Shown here piece by piece: positions 24,800-33,852 of a DNA stretch of 38,929 nt. The DNA lies in contig JAPKZI010000231.1 of assembly GCA_026393865.1 (NCBI GenBank), positions 1 through 38,929 of the forward strand, read 5' to 3'. The first letter of the stretch is position 1. Each line of letters opens with the position of its first letter. Under the pieces are notes generated by a model. It saw only the letters and a program-made list of their open reading frames with translations, ran no database searches and was not told the origin of the DNA. Source of the stretch: Candidatus Aminicenantota bacterium (lineage in GTDB: Bacteria; Acidobacteriota; Aminicenantia; Aminicenantales; UBA4085). Both the position numbers and the translations under genes were made by a program.

Positions 24800-25429
24800 T
24801 TATATTTTACGCGTGTCGATGCCCTTGAGTTCCTCGACGAGCAGCTTCTTGAACTCGGCGGAAATGATCTCCCGGGCGACGGTCTCCATCTCGGCGCGGC
24901 TGTTCCGGATCTCCTCGCGGACCAGGCCCCGGACCTTTTTGTCCAGGTCGCCCGGCCCATCCGGCCCGGCGAGCACCGCCGCCGTCACGCTCTCCGGAGG
25001 TTTTGGAGGCTCCGCGGCCGTCTCCAGGACCGGCTCTTCCGGCAGCGAGGGGAGCTCCTTTTTCCGGTCGATGGTCTCCCGGACAAGCATGGCCACGGTC
25101 TCGCCGTCGAAGGGCTTCTGGACGACGCCGTCGGGATCCGTTCCGGCGGCCCGGCCCATGTCGATCGGCTCGAACGTTCCCCGCAAATAAAAAAGGGCGA
25201 TCGCCCGGCCTTCCGGCTGGGCCCGGACGAAGGCGGCCACGTCATAACCGTCCTTGGAGGCCGGCGAGAGCGCGGTCAGGACGGCGTCGGGCCGCCCGTC
25301 GCGGATGGCCTCGATGGCCTCAAGGCCGTCGCTGAAGACGGCGATCTCGAATTCCGGCGCCGGAAGGGCCAGCTCGGCCGCTTTCTGACCGTACGGCGAA
25401 CCGTCGGCGATGATCACTTTATAAGACAT
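24800..25429 (-). CDS. Receiver-like (pseudo-receiver) protein with C-terminal amphipathic helical region
   Basis: MSYKVIIADGSPYGQKAAELAL...FSDGLEAIEAIRDGRPDAVLTALSPASKDGYDVAAFVRAQPEGRAIALFYLRGTFEPIDMGRAAGTDPDGVVQKPFDGETVAMLV; CheY-like pattern. Confidence 0.8.
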   Translation of the reverse strand: MSYKVIIADGSPYGQKAAELALPAPEFEIAVFSDGLEAIEAIRDGRPDAVLTALSPASKDGYDVAAFVRAQPEGRAIALFYLRGTFEPIDMGRAAGTDPDGVVQKPFDGETVAMLVRETIDRKKELPSLPEEPVLETAAEPPKPPESVTAAVLAGPDGPGDLDKKVRGLVREEIRNSRAEMETVAREIISAEFKKLLVEELKGIDTRKI

Positions 25430-25467
25430 GCCCTCTCCGCGCTTTGACAGACCCGCTTGCGTCCTCC

Positions 25468-28400
25468 TCAATACTCCACATGCACCGCCTCCTCGCCGAG
25501 CAGGCTCTCGACCGTCCGGGTCAGCTCGTCGGACGGCAGCACCCCGCCGACCTCGGCCGACTGGGCGATCACCCGAAAGGCGTGGGGTGTCTCGAGCTCG
25601 AAGACGACGGGACATTCGCCGGCGTGTTTCTCCAGGACGTCCTTCAGTTCGTCGAGGAGCGATTCTTCAAGGCCCGGGACGAAGACACGGATGACCATCC
25701 GCTTGACCAGCTTCTGGAAGGCCTCGGCCAGCGGCATGACGGCCGTCAGCTGGATCTTTCGGCTTTCGCCTTCGCCCACGAACTTTCCCTTGAGCCAGAC
25801 CAGCTGGTCTTCGTGAAGGAACTCGTAGTTCTTGCGAAACGCGTCCGGGAAGGCGATGACCTCGATCCGGCCGCTCATGTCCTCCAGGAAGAAGGCGGCC
25901 ATGCGCTCGTCCTTTTTCGTCTTGAGCGGCCGGAACATGGTGATGACGCCGGCCAGGCGCACTTCGGCGTTGAAATCCTTTTCCTCGTCGAGGTCGCTGA
26001 CCAGATGCGAGACGAGCCGGCCGAGGTTCTTGAACTGGGCCAGGGGATGGCCGGTGATGTAGAATCCCAGGGCGTCCTTCTCGTACGACAGCATCAAGGA
26101 CTCGTCCCACTCGCGCATGGACCTGACCTCGGTCGGGACCTCGGGTGGTTCGACGTGGTCGCCGCCGAAGAGCAGGTTCTGCCGGGTCGCCTTGGCCTTC
26201 TGGGCCTCGTGCGAGAAATCGATCATCCTGTCGATCAGATGAAAGCACTGGGATCGCGGCCATTTCAGGGAATCGAACGCGCCGGCCTTGATCAGGCTTT
26301 CAAGGACCTTCCGGTTGATGGCCCGGCTGTCGACGTGGGCGACGACGTCGAACGGCGTGGCGAACTTCCCGTGCTCCCGGCGGATCTTGATGATGTCGCG
26401 GGCGGCCGTCTCGCCGACGTTCTTGACCGCCGACAGGCCGTAGCGGACGGAGTTCCCGGCCACGGTGAAATTGAAGTCGCTCTCGTTGATGTCGGGAGGG
26501 AGCACGGCGATGCCCATCTGCTGGCATTCGTTGATGTATTTCTGGACCTGGGCCGTCCCGCCGCGCTCGGCCTCGGAGGTCATCAGGGCGGCCATGAAAT
26601 GGTACGGATAGTGGGCCTTGAGGTAAGCCGTTTGAAAGGCGAGAGCGGCGTAGGCCGCGCTGTGGGACTTGTTGAAACCGTACTCGGCGAAGTTCTTGAT
26701 GTTCTCAAAGAGCTTCTTGGCCTTGTCCGCCGAGATGAGGCCCAACTTCCGGGCCCCCTTGAGGAAATTCTCCTTCTGCGACTTCATGATCTCGGCGACC
26801 TTCTTGCCCATGGCCTTGCGCAGCATGTCGGCCTCGGCCAGGGTGAACCCGGCCAGCTCGGTCGCGATCCGCATGACCTGCTCCTGGTAGACGATGATCC
26901 CGCGCGTTTCGCGGAGGACGGGCTCGAGCTCGGGGATCTCGTAGGCCACCTGGTCGGGATGGTGCTTGCGCTTGACGAACTCGGCCGTCATGCCGCTCTT
27001 GAGAGGACCGGGCCGGTAGAGCGCGTTCAGGGCGATGAGGTCGCGGAACTCGTCGGGCTTGTAGCTCCGCAGCAGCTCTTTCATCCCCCGGCTCTCGAAC
27101 TGGAAGACGCCGTCTGTGTTGCCCGCCTTGAACAGGTCGAACGTCGGCGGGTCGTCGATGGGCAGGTTCTTCATATCGACGCGGACGCCGAAGTCCGTCT
27201 CGATGAGGTCGAGGGCGTCCTGGATGATGGTCAGGTTGCGCAGGCCGAGGAGGTCCATCTTGAGCAGGCCGATGTATTCGACATCCTCCATCGGGAACTG
27301 GGTCGTGATCTCGCCCTTGACCGACTGGTAGAGCGGCAGGAACTCGGTCAGCGGTTTGGGCGTGATGACGAGGCCGGCGGCGTGGGTCGAGGGATGGCGG
27401 ACCTGGCCCTCGACCTTCTGGGCGATGGACAGGAGGTGGGCGATCTTCTGGTTCTTGTCCCGCAACTCGTTGAGTTGCGGGATCGAGGCGATCGCCTTCT
27501 CGATCGTGACGTCGGTGCCGAAGGGGATCATCTTGGCGATCCGGTCCACCTCCGGCAGCGGCACCTCGAGCGCCCGGCCGACGTCGCGGATCGCGGCGCG
27601 CGCGGCCATCGTCCCGAAGGTGATGATCTGGCTGACGTTGTCCCGGCCATATTTCTCCGTGACGTATCTGATGACCTCCTCGCGCCGCCTCGCGCAGAAA
27701 TCGATGTCGATGTCGGGGAGGCTGATGCGGTCCGGGTTCAGGAACCGCTCGAAGAGGAGGTCGTATTCGATCGGGTCGATGTCGGTGATGCCCAGGCTAT
27801 AGGCCAACAGGCTCCCGGCCGCCGAGCCGCGCCCCGGCCCGACGGGGATCTCCTGGGCGCGCGCCTCGCGGATGAGGTCCCAGACGATGAGGAAGTAGCC
27901 CTCGAATCCCATCCGTTCGATGAGCTTGATCTCTCGTTCCAGCCGCTCCTCGTATTCCTCGAGCGGATGGGCGAGCGGTCTTCCCTCCCGCTTTTCGGTC
28001 AGGGCCTGCATGCGCCCGTGGAACCCCTCCCGGACGACCCGCTCGAAGTACTCCTTGAGCTCCATCCCCTCGGGCGGCGTGAAGCGGGGCAGGAAGCGGT
28101 CCGAGGTCGGGAAATGAAAATCGCACTGGCCGGCGATATGAACCGTGTTTTCCAGGGCCTCGGGGACCTCGTGAAAGAGGCGGGCCATCTCCTCGCCGGA
28201 CTTGAAATAGAACTCCGTCGTCCCGAAGCGGATCCGGTCCTGGTCGCTGAGCTTCTTGTTCGTCTGGATGCAGAGAAGGACGTCGTGGCTCTCGGAATCC
28301 TCCTTGCGGTAATAGTGGACGTCGTTGGTGGCCACCAGCGGAAGGCCGAGCTTGCGGGCCAGGCGGACGAGCTTCGGATTGACCTCCCGCTGGGGCGGAA

Positions 28401-28944
28401 GACCGTGGTCCTGGAGCTCGATGTAAAACCGGCCTTTGCCGAAAATGTCGGCATAGATCCCGGCGGCCGCTTCCGCGTCCTCCTCCAGGCCTTTTCCGAG
28501 AAGGAAGGAGACCTCGCCCTTGAGGCAGCCCGACAGGCCGATCAAGCCTTCGCTATGTTGGGCCAAGAGCTCCTTATCGATGCGCGGGCGGTAATAGAAC
28601 CCCTCGGTGTAGGCCTTGGTGAGGAGGCGGCAGAGGTTCGTGTAGCCCTGTTCGTTCGCGACCAGGAGAACGAGGTGGAAATGGATCTGGTCCCGCTCGC
28701 CGGCCTGGCGGTCGAAGCGGCTCTTGGGCGCGACGTATGTCTCGCAGCCGAGGATGGGCTTGATCCCCTTTTTCTTGGCCTCCTTAAAGAAGGGAACGGC
28801 GCCGAAGATATTGCCGTGGTCGGTCAGGGCCACCGCGGGCATATTATTCTGGAAAGCGGCGTCGGCCAGGTCGGCGATGCGGACGGCGCCGTCGAGGATG
28901 CTGAACTCGCTGTGGTTGTGGAGATGGATGAAGTTCTGGGACAT
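25468..28944 (-). CDS. dnaE: DNA polymerase III subunit alpha
   Basis: FIHLHNHSEFSILDGAVRIADL (PHP), VGPGRGSAAGSLLAYSLGITDIDPIEYDLLFERFLNPDRISLPDIDIDF, FNKSHSAAYAALAFQTAYLKAHYP, C-terminal OB fold. Confidence 0.98.
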   Translation of the reverse strand: MSQNFIHLHNHSEFSILDGAVRIADLADAAFQNNMPAVALTDHGNIFGAVPFFKEAKKKGIKPILGCETYVAPKSRFDRQAGERDQIHFHLVLLVANEQGYTNLCRLLTKAYTEGFYYRPRIDKELLAQHSEGLIGLSGCLKGEVSFLLGKGLEEDAEAAAGIYADIFGKGRFYIELQDHGLPPQREVNPKLVRLARKLGLPLVATNDVHYYRKEDSESHDVLLCIQTNKKLSDQDRIRFGTTEFYFKSGEEMARLFHEVPEALENTVHIAGQCDFHFPTSDRFLPRFTPPEGMELKEYFERVVREGFHGRMQALTEKREGRPLAHPLEEYEERLEREIKLIERMGFEGYFLIVWDLIREARAQEIPVGPGRGSAAGSLLAYSLGITDIDPIEYDLLFERFLNPDRISLPDIDIDFCARRREEVIRYVTEKYGRDNVSQIITFGTMAARAAIRDVGRALEVPLPEVDRIAKMIPFGTDVTIEKAIASIPQLNELRDKNQKIAHLLSIAQKVEGQVRHPSTHAAGLVITPKPLTEFLPLYQSVKGEITTQFPMEDVEYIGLLKMDLLGLRNLTIIQDALDLIETDFGVRVDMKNLPIDDPPTFDLFKAGNTDGVFQFESRGMKELLRSYKPDEFRDLIALNALYRPGPLKSGMTAEFVKRKHHPDQVAYEIPELEPVLRETRGIIVYQEQVMRIATELAGFTLAEADMLRKAMGKKVAEIMKSQKENFLKGARKLGLISADKAKKLFENIKNFAEYGFNKSHSAAYAALAFQTAYLKAHYPYHFMAALMTSEAERGGTAQVQKYINECQQMGIAVLPPDINESDFNFTVAGNSVRYGLSAVKNVGETAARDIIKIRREHGKFATPFDVVAHVDSRAINRKVLESLIKAGAFDSLKWPRSQCFHLIDRMIDFSHEAQKAKATRQNLLFGGDHVEPPEVPTEVRSMREWDESLMLSYEKDALGFYITGHPLAQFKNLGRLVSHLVSDLDEEKDFNAEVRLAGVITMFRPLKTKKDERMAAFFLEDMSGRIEVIAFPDAFRKNYEFLHEDQLVWLKGKFVGEGESRKIQLTAVMPLAEAFQKLVKRMVIRVFVPGLEESLLDELKDVLEKHAGECPVVFELETPHAFRVIAQSAEVGGVLPSDELTRTVESLLGEEAVHVEY

Positions 28945-28945
28945 C

Positions 28946-30478
28946 TTACTCCCACTCGATCGTTCCCGGCGGTTTGGTCGTCACGTCGTACACGACCCGG
29001 TTGACGCCCTTGACCTCGTTGACGATGCGGGTCGAGATCCGGGAGAGCAGGGCCGGGGTCGCCGGAAACCAGTTGGCCGTCATGCCGTCCACGCTCTCGA
29101 CGAGGCGGATGACGGCCACCCGCTGGTAAGTCCTCCGGTCTCCCATCACGCCGACCGACTTGACCGGGAGCAGAACGGCGAAGGCTTGCCACAACTTGTT
29201 GTAAACGCCTGCTTTGCGGACTTCCTCGAGGACGATCTCGTCGGCTTCGCGGAGGATCTCGAGGCTTTCCTTGTCGACTTCGCCGACGATCCGGACGGCC
29301 AGCCCGGGTCCCGGGAAGGGATGCTGCCGGACGAAATCCTTGTCCACGCCGAGCTCCAGGGCGAGGGCCCGCACTTCGTCCTTGAACAGCTCGCGGAGCG
29401 GCTCGATGAGCTTGAACTTGAGGTCCTTGGGAAGGCCGCCGACGTTGTGATGCGATTTGATGGTCGAGGACGGCCCCTTGACCGGGTTGCTTTCGATGAC
29501 GTCGGGATAAATGGTCCCCTGGGCCAGGAATCTGACCCCGCCGATCTTGGCCGCCTCGCGGTCGAAGATCCGGATGAACAGGCCGCCGATGATCTTCCTC
29601 TTGCGTTCGGGCGAGACAACGCCGCGGAGGGCCGCGACGAACTCGTCGGCCGCGTCCACCCCGTCGACTTTGAGGGCCAGTTTCTTGCGGAACTTATCCA
29701 TGAGGTCGTGGTACTGCCCTTTGCGGAGTAAGCCGTTATCGACGAAGACGCAGGTCAGGCGCCGGCCGATGGCCCGCTGGATGATGAGCGAGGTGACGAG
29801 CGAATCCACGCCGCCGCTCAGGCCGCAGACGACTCGCTCCTTCCCGACCGCGCGCCGGATCTCCCCGGCCTTGAGCTCGATGAACGAGCTCATGTTCCAG
29901 TCGGGCCGGAGGCCGGCGAGCTTGAAAAGGAAATTGCCGAGGATCTTCTTGCCTTCCTTGGTATGAATGACCTCGGGATGGAACTGCACGCCGTAGAACC
30001 GGCGGTCCTTGTTTTCGATGACGGCCGCTTTGGTGTTCGTCGTCCGGCCGGTGATGCGGAAGCCGGGCGGCAGCGTCTCGAGTCGGTCGCCGTGGCTCAT
30101 CCAGACCTGTTTGGAATCCTTGACGCCGGCGAGAAGGCCGCTCCGGTCCATGACCCGGAGCGAAGCGAAGCCGTATTCCCGCTTGGCGTGGGACTTGACG
30201 GCGCCGCCGAGGAGATGGGCGGTGAGCTGCAGGCCGTAGCAGATGCCGAGGATGGGAATCCCCAGGTCGAAGATCCCCGGCGGCGGGAGGGGAGCGCCTT
30301 TCTCATAGACGCTCTGCGGGCCTCCGGACAGAACGAGCGCCTGCGGCCGCATCTTTTTGAGCCGGGCCGAGGTCGTGGCGAAGGGCAGGATCTCCGAATA
30401 GACGCCGAGCTCGCGGATCTTGCGGGCGATGAGTTGGGTGTACTGCGACCCGAAATCGAGGACCAGGACCTTGCCCAT
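28946..30478 (-). CDS. guaA: GMP synthase (glutamine-hydrolysing)
   Basis: VLDFGSQYTQLIARKIRELGVYSEI, GICYGLQLTAHLLGG, VCGLSGGVDSLVTSLI, VNEVKGVNRVVYDVTTKPPGTIEWE. Confidence 0.98.
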   Translation of the reverse strand: MGKVLVLDFGSQYTQLIARKIRELGVYSEILPFATTSARLKKMRPQALVLSGGPQSVYEKGAPLPPPGIFDLGIPILGICYGLQLTAHLLGGAVKSHAKREYGFASLRVMDRSGLLAGVKDSKQVWMSHGDRLETLPPGFRITGRTTNTKAAVIENKDRRFYGVQFHPEVIHTKEGKKILGNFLFKLAGLRPDWNMSSFIELKAGEIRRAVGKERVVCGLSGGVDSLVTSLIIQRAIGRRLTCVFVDNGLLRKGQYHDLMDKFRKKLALKVDGVDAADEFVAALRGVVSPERKRKIIGGLFIRIFDREAAKIGGVRFLAQGTIYPDVIESNPVKGPSSTIKSHHNVGGLPKDLKFKLIEPLRELFKDEVRALALELGVDKDFVRQHPFPGPGLAVRIVGEVDKESLEILREADEIVLEEVRKAGVYNKLWQAFAVLLPVKSVGVMGDRRTYQRVAVIRLVESVDGMTANWFPATPALLSRISTRIVNEVKGVNRVVYDVTTKPPGTIEWE

Positions 30479-30637
30479 GCCGAGATTCTATCACTCGCCC
30501 CAAACGCAGACAAGGGGGCTCGCTCGAAGTGGGCGAACGCTCTTATCGTCGCGGGGCCTGGTGACAAGATCGGGAATCGGCCTCGCTCCCGACTCTGGTT
30601 TTAACGCCGTTTTCTCTCCATCTTTTTCGGCTGCGAG

Positions 30638-30880
30638 GTCTTTGGTCGACGCGGCGACAGGGTGGCCCCCGGCCCCCTGGGGAACCAGTCCCGTCAAGGG
30701 ACGAGCCTTCGGCTCGCCACTCGCCCGTGACTTATATCCACGGGCGAGTACGGCGGAAGTGGACCCCCGGGCAAGCCCGGGGCCCCGGCCGCTGTCGGTT
30801 CCCCCCTCGGCCAAGCCGAGGGGACCCCCCTCCGCTATGGGGGCCTTAGGGCCAACCCTGCCGTCGCGGCCTTTGATCAA
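30638..30880. repeat. Family A element, copy 4, interrupted by a family B element
   Basis: A-family halves ggccccctggggaaccagtcccgtc | ggttcccccctcggccaagccgaggggacccccctccgctatgggggcc separated by 101 bp. Confidence 0.88.
30693..30796. mobile_element. Family B element, copy 2, nested inside family A copy 4 (non-autonomous, MITE-like)
   Basis: gtc-aagggacgagccttcggctcgcc...cccgggcaagcccggggccccggccgct-gtc; reverse complement of 12168-12272; gtc present on both sides, once in uninterrupted A copies. Confidence 0.75.
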
Positions 30881-31177
30881 CCGTCGAAAAAACCGAACGG
30901 TAGCGGCGAGATCTCTCCTATTTGTCGCTCAGCCGTATCCCGATCTTGTCGTTCGGCTCAATCCGCGATTAGTGCGTTCGCCCGCTTCTTCGCTCGCGGA
31001 TAATTAAAAACAATCTCTCACTAATGTTGCGTAAATCGAGTGGATCTGCTCTTATCCAATTTTTCCCAAGTCTTGTCCAAGCGAAAACAAAATAGAAGAG
31101 AGCCCAAAAAAATCCGTAACTTTTCCGACTTTTTTCCTGTATATATCAATGAGAAAGACCGCTGGAGGAGGGCGCGC

Positions 31178-33421
31178 ATGCGGAAGAACTGTTTCTGCCT
31201 GATCATGATATTGCTGGCGATCGGATCGGCGGCGCCGGCGGCCGGCCAGCTTCCGCCGCCGGACCGCTTCACCATCACCGCGGCCGCTTCTAAGATCAAA
31301 GTGGACGGAATCCTCGATGAGGAGGCCTGGCGGAAAGCCACAGCGATCAAACTGCCCTACGAACAGCTGCCGGGCGACAACACGCCGGCCCCGGTCGAGA
31401 CCGAGTGTCTCCTCGCTTTCGACGGCGCCCATCTCTACATCGCCTTTCGCTGTTTCGATCCCGAACCGCAGAAGATCCGGGCCCATCTGATGGACCGCGA
31501 TGCCATCGACACGTTCATCCAGGACGATCACGTCTCCGTCATCATCGACTCCTTCAACGATGAGCGGCGGGGCTTTCAGTTCCGGGTGAATCCCCTGGGC
31601 GTGCAGGCCGACGCGAACTTCAGCGAACTCGAGGGCTATGAGGATTTCTCCTGGGACGCCATTTGGGCTTCGGCCGGGAAGATCGCCGACTGGGGTTATG
31701 CCGTGGAAATGGCCATCCCCTTCAACCAGCTTCGTTTCGCCCGGACCAACCAAGCGCGGACCTGGGGCTTCTCGGCCGAGCGCTCCTGGCCCCGCAGCGT
31801 CCGCCACCGCATGGGATCGTACCCGCGCGACCGCAACCGGGCCTGCCTTCTCTGCCAGTTCAATAAGATCAGCGGGTTCGAAGGCATCTCTCCCGGCCGC
31901 AACCTGGAGTTCGACCCGACCCTGACCATGAACCGGACCGACGCCATGGACATGGGGGCCTTCCCCGACGGCGGGCTCGCGACGGGAAAGGTCGCGGCGA
32001 AGCCGGGCATCACGGCCAAGTGGGGACTCACTCCGAACCTGATCCTCAACGGTACGATCAATCCGGATTTTTCCCAGGTCGAGGCCGATGTCGCCCAGCT
32101 CGACGTGAACACGCGCTTCGCCCTCTATTATCCGGAGAAGCGGCCCTTCTTTCTTGAAGGAGCGGATTTCTTCCTCACCCCCGTCCAGGCCGTTTTCACC
32201 CGGACCGTGGCCGATCCGGTGTGGGGGGCGAAGCTGACCGGCAAGACAGGCCGCAGCGCCCTGGGTTTCTTTGCCGCCCAAGACCGGATCAACAACCTCC
32301 TCTTCCCTTCGAATCAAGGCTCGCTCGCGACGTCCATCGATGAGAACGTCCTCGGCGGGGTCCTCCGCTACCGCTACGACGTGGGCCAAGGATCCACCCT
32401 CGGCCTGCTTTATACCGGCAGGGTGGGCAAGGACTACGGCAATCATGTCGGCGGAGCGGACGGGTTCATCCGCTTAGGCCGGAGCGACAGCCTCCGTTTT
32501 CAGTTCCTCGGCTCCGAAACGAAATACCCCGGAGAAATCGCCGGCGATTTCGGCCAGAAACAGGGCCGGTTCGGAGGATTCACCCTTCAAGCCCAGTACG
32601 CCCATCTGACGCGCAATTGGCAGGTCTTGGCGGGCTACACCGATCTCAGCTCCGGCTTCCGGGCCGACTATGGATTCGTGCCCCGCGTGGACGCTCGCAC
32701 CTTCGACGCCGAGGTTTGGCGGATCTTCTGGGGCGACGGCAAAACGTGGTTCGACCGCCTGATGTTCTGGGTCCGCGGCTATCACACGAGCGATCACAGC
32801 GGCCGGATGACCGATTCGCGGATCGCCATGGGAGGAGCTTATCTCGGGCCATGGCAGAGCCAGGTCTCGGTGATCGGCCGGCTGAACCGGGAGTTCTACA
32901 ACGGCCTGACCTATGACGTCAGCGACCTGGTCTTGTCTCTCAGCTTCAAGCCGGCCGGCGGATGGAGCTTGGGTTTCGACAGCAGCCTGGCCAAGGCCAT
33001 CGACTACAACAATTCCCGCCCGGCCGTGGCTTTGCGGCTCGGGCCCTCGATCGAACTCGCGCTGGGCCGCCACATCAACCTGAACGTCTCCCACCTCCTC
33101 GAGCGGCTGTTGAGCGACGGATTACGGACCTATACGGCCAATCTCACTCAGGTCCGGCTCATCTATAATTTCAGCACCCGGGCTTTCATCCGGGCGATCA
33201 TTCAGTACCAGGACCTGGACCGGGTTCCGGAGCGCTATACGTATCCGGTGGACGCTCGAATGAAGGGGATCTTCAGCCAGCTGCTCTTTTCCTACAAGCT
33301 CAATCCCCAGACCGTCCTCTTCCTCGGCTACTCGGACAACTCGCTCGGCCTCCGGGGCATCGATATCACCCGCACCGACCGTACCTTCTTTTTAAAAATC
33401 GGCTATGCCCTGGTCCTCTAG
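31178..33421 (+). CDS. DUF5916 family protein with N-terminal CBM9-like domain and C-terminal predicted beta-barrel
   Basis: Signal peptide MRKNCFCLIMILLAIGSAAPAAG; KIKVDGILDEEAWRKATAI (CBM9-like); FALYYPEKRPFFLEGADFF; ends FFLKIGYALVL. Confidence 0.85.
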   Translation: MRKNCFCLIMILLAIGSAAPAAGQLPPPDRFTITAAASKIKVDGILDEEAWRKATAIKLPYEQLPGDNTPAPVETECLLAFDGAHLYIAFRCFDPEPQKIRAHLMDRDAIDTFIQDDHVSVIIDSFNDERRGFQFRVNPLGVQADANFSELEGYEDFSWDAIWASAGKIADWGYAVEMAIPFNQLRFARTNQARTWGFSAERSWPRSVRHRMGSYPRDRNRACLLCQFNKISGFEGISPGRNLEFDPTLTMNRTDAMDMGAFPDGGLATGKVAAKPGITAKWGLTPNLILNGTINPDFSQVEADVAQLDVNTRFALYYPEKRPFFLEGADFFLTPVQAVFTRTVADPVWGAKLTGKTGRSALGFFAAQDRINNLLFPSNQGSLATSIDENVLGGVLRYRYDVGQGSTLGLLYTGRVGKDYGNHVGGADGFIRLGRSDSLRFQFLGSETKYPGEIAGDFGQKQGRFGGFTLQAQYAHLTRNWQVLAGYTDLSSGFRADYGFVPRVDARTFDAEVWRIFWGDGKTWFDRLMFWVRGYHTSDHSGRMTDSRIAMGGAYLGPWQSQVSVIGRLNREFYNGLTYDVSDLVLSLSFKPAGGWSLGFDSSLAKAIDYNNSRPAVALRLGPSIELALGRHINLNVSHLLERLLSDGLRTYTANLTQVRLIYNFSTRAFIRAIIQYQDLDRVPERYTYPVDARMKGIFSQLLFSYKLNPQTVLFLGYSDNSLGLRGIDITRTDRTFFLKIGYALVL

Positions 33422-33495
33422 GGTGATGGATCGGCCGCGACTTTAGTCCGCTATTATAGACATCAGGCTGAATCTGAAATATTTTCATTATTATA

Positions 33496-33522
33496 TTGAC
33501 AATATATATTATATAGTATAAT
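33496..33522 (+). promoter_or_regulatory. Putative sigma70 promoter in AT-rich island
   Basis: TTGACA-15 bp-TATAAT upstream of ORF 33554. Confidence 0.5.
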
Positions 33523-33553
33523 AGTAGAAGTAGAATAATAAGAGTAGAAATAT

Positions 33554-33793
33554 ATGACTAGATTTATATTGAGAAAAAACGCCTATGAATATACAAAGGA
33601 GGACTTCGAGAGAGAGCTCATCGGCCTCGAGCCCGAGATCATCAGGCTGTATTACGTCGAGATCAACGGCAAGAAATTCCCGCCCAAACAGGTCATCGCC
33701 CATGTCCTTCGTCTGGGCAAGGTCGAATTCACGACCATGGACGCGGCCAATATCCTGCGGAGATTGGGATTTCGGCTGAGACATCTCGAATAA
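33554..33793 (+). CDS. Small (79 aa) uncharacterised protein
   Basis: MTRFILRKNAYEYTKEDFERELIGLEPEIIRLYYVEINGKKFPPKQVIAHVLRLGKVEFTTMDAANILRRLGFRLRHLE; promoter-like sequence upstream. Confidence 0.7.
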   Translation: MTRFILRKNAYEYTKEDFERELIGLEPEIIRLYYVEINGKKFPPKQVIAHVLRLGKVEFTTMDAANILRRLGFRLRHLE

Positions 33794-33814
33794 ACCGTCC
33801 GCCGGCCTCTTTTA

Positions 33815-33843
33815 TTGACACGTCGAGCCGGTTCTTCTATAGT
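33815..33843 (+). promoter_or_regulatory. Putative sigma70 promoter of apgM
   Basis: TTGACA-17 bp-TATAGT; -10 box ends 9 bp before the ATG. Confidence 0.65.
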
Positions 33844-33852
33844 GAACTCGCT

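Noticed and set aside
25444-29004. 1186-aa plus-strand ORF opposite dnaE
   Set aside because: Antisense to an unmistakable dnaE; the translation is rich in D/L/G/R with no recognisable motifs, typical of stop-depleted antisense frames in GC-rich DNA.
31052-32446. 464-aa minus-strand ORF opposite the DUF5916 gene
   Set aside because: Antisense ORF; plus strand has signal peptide, CBM9-like and DUF5916 motifs.
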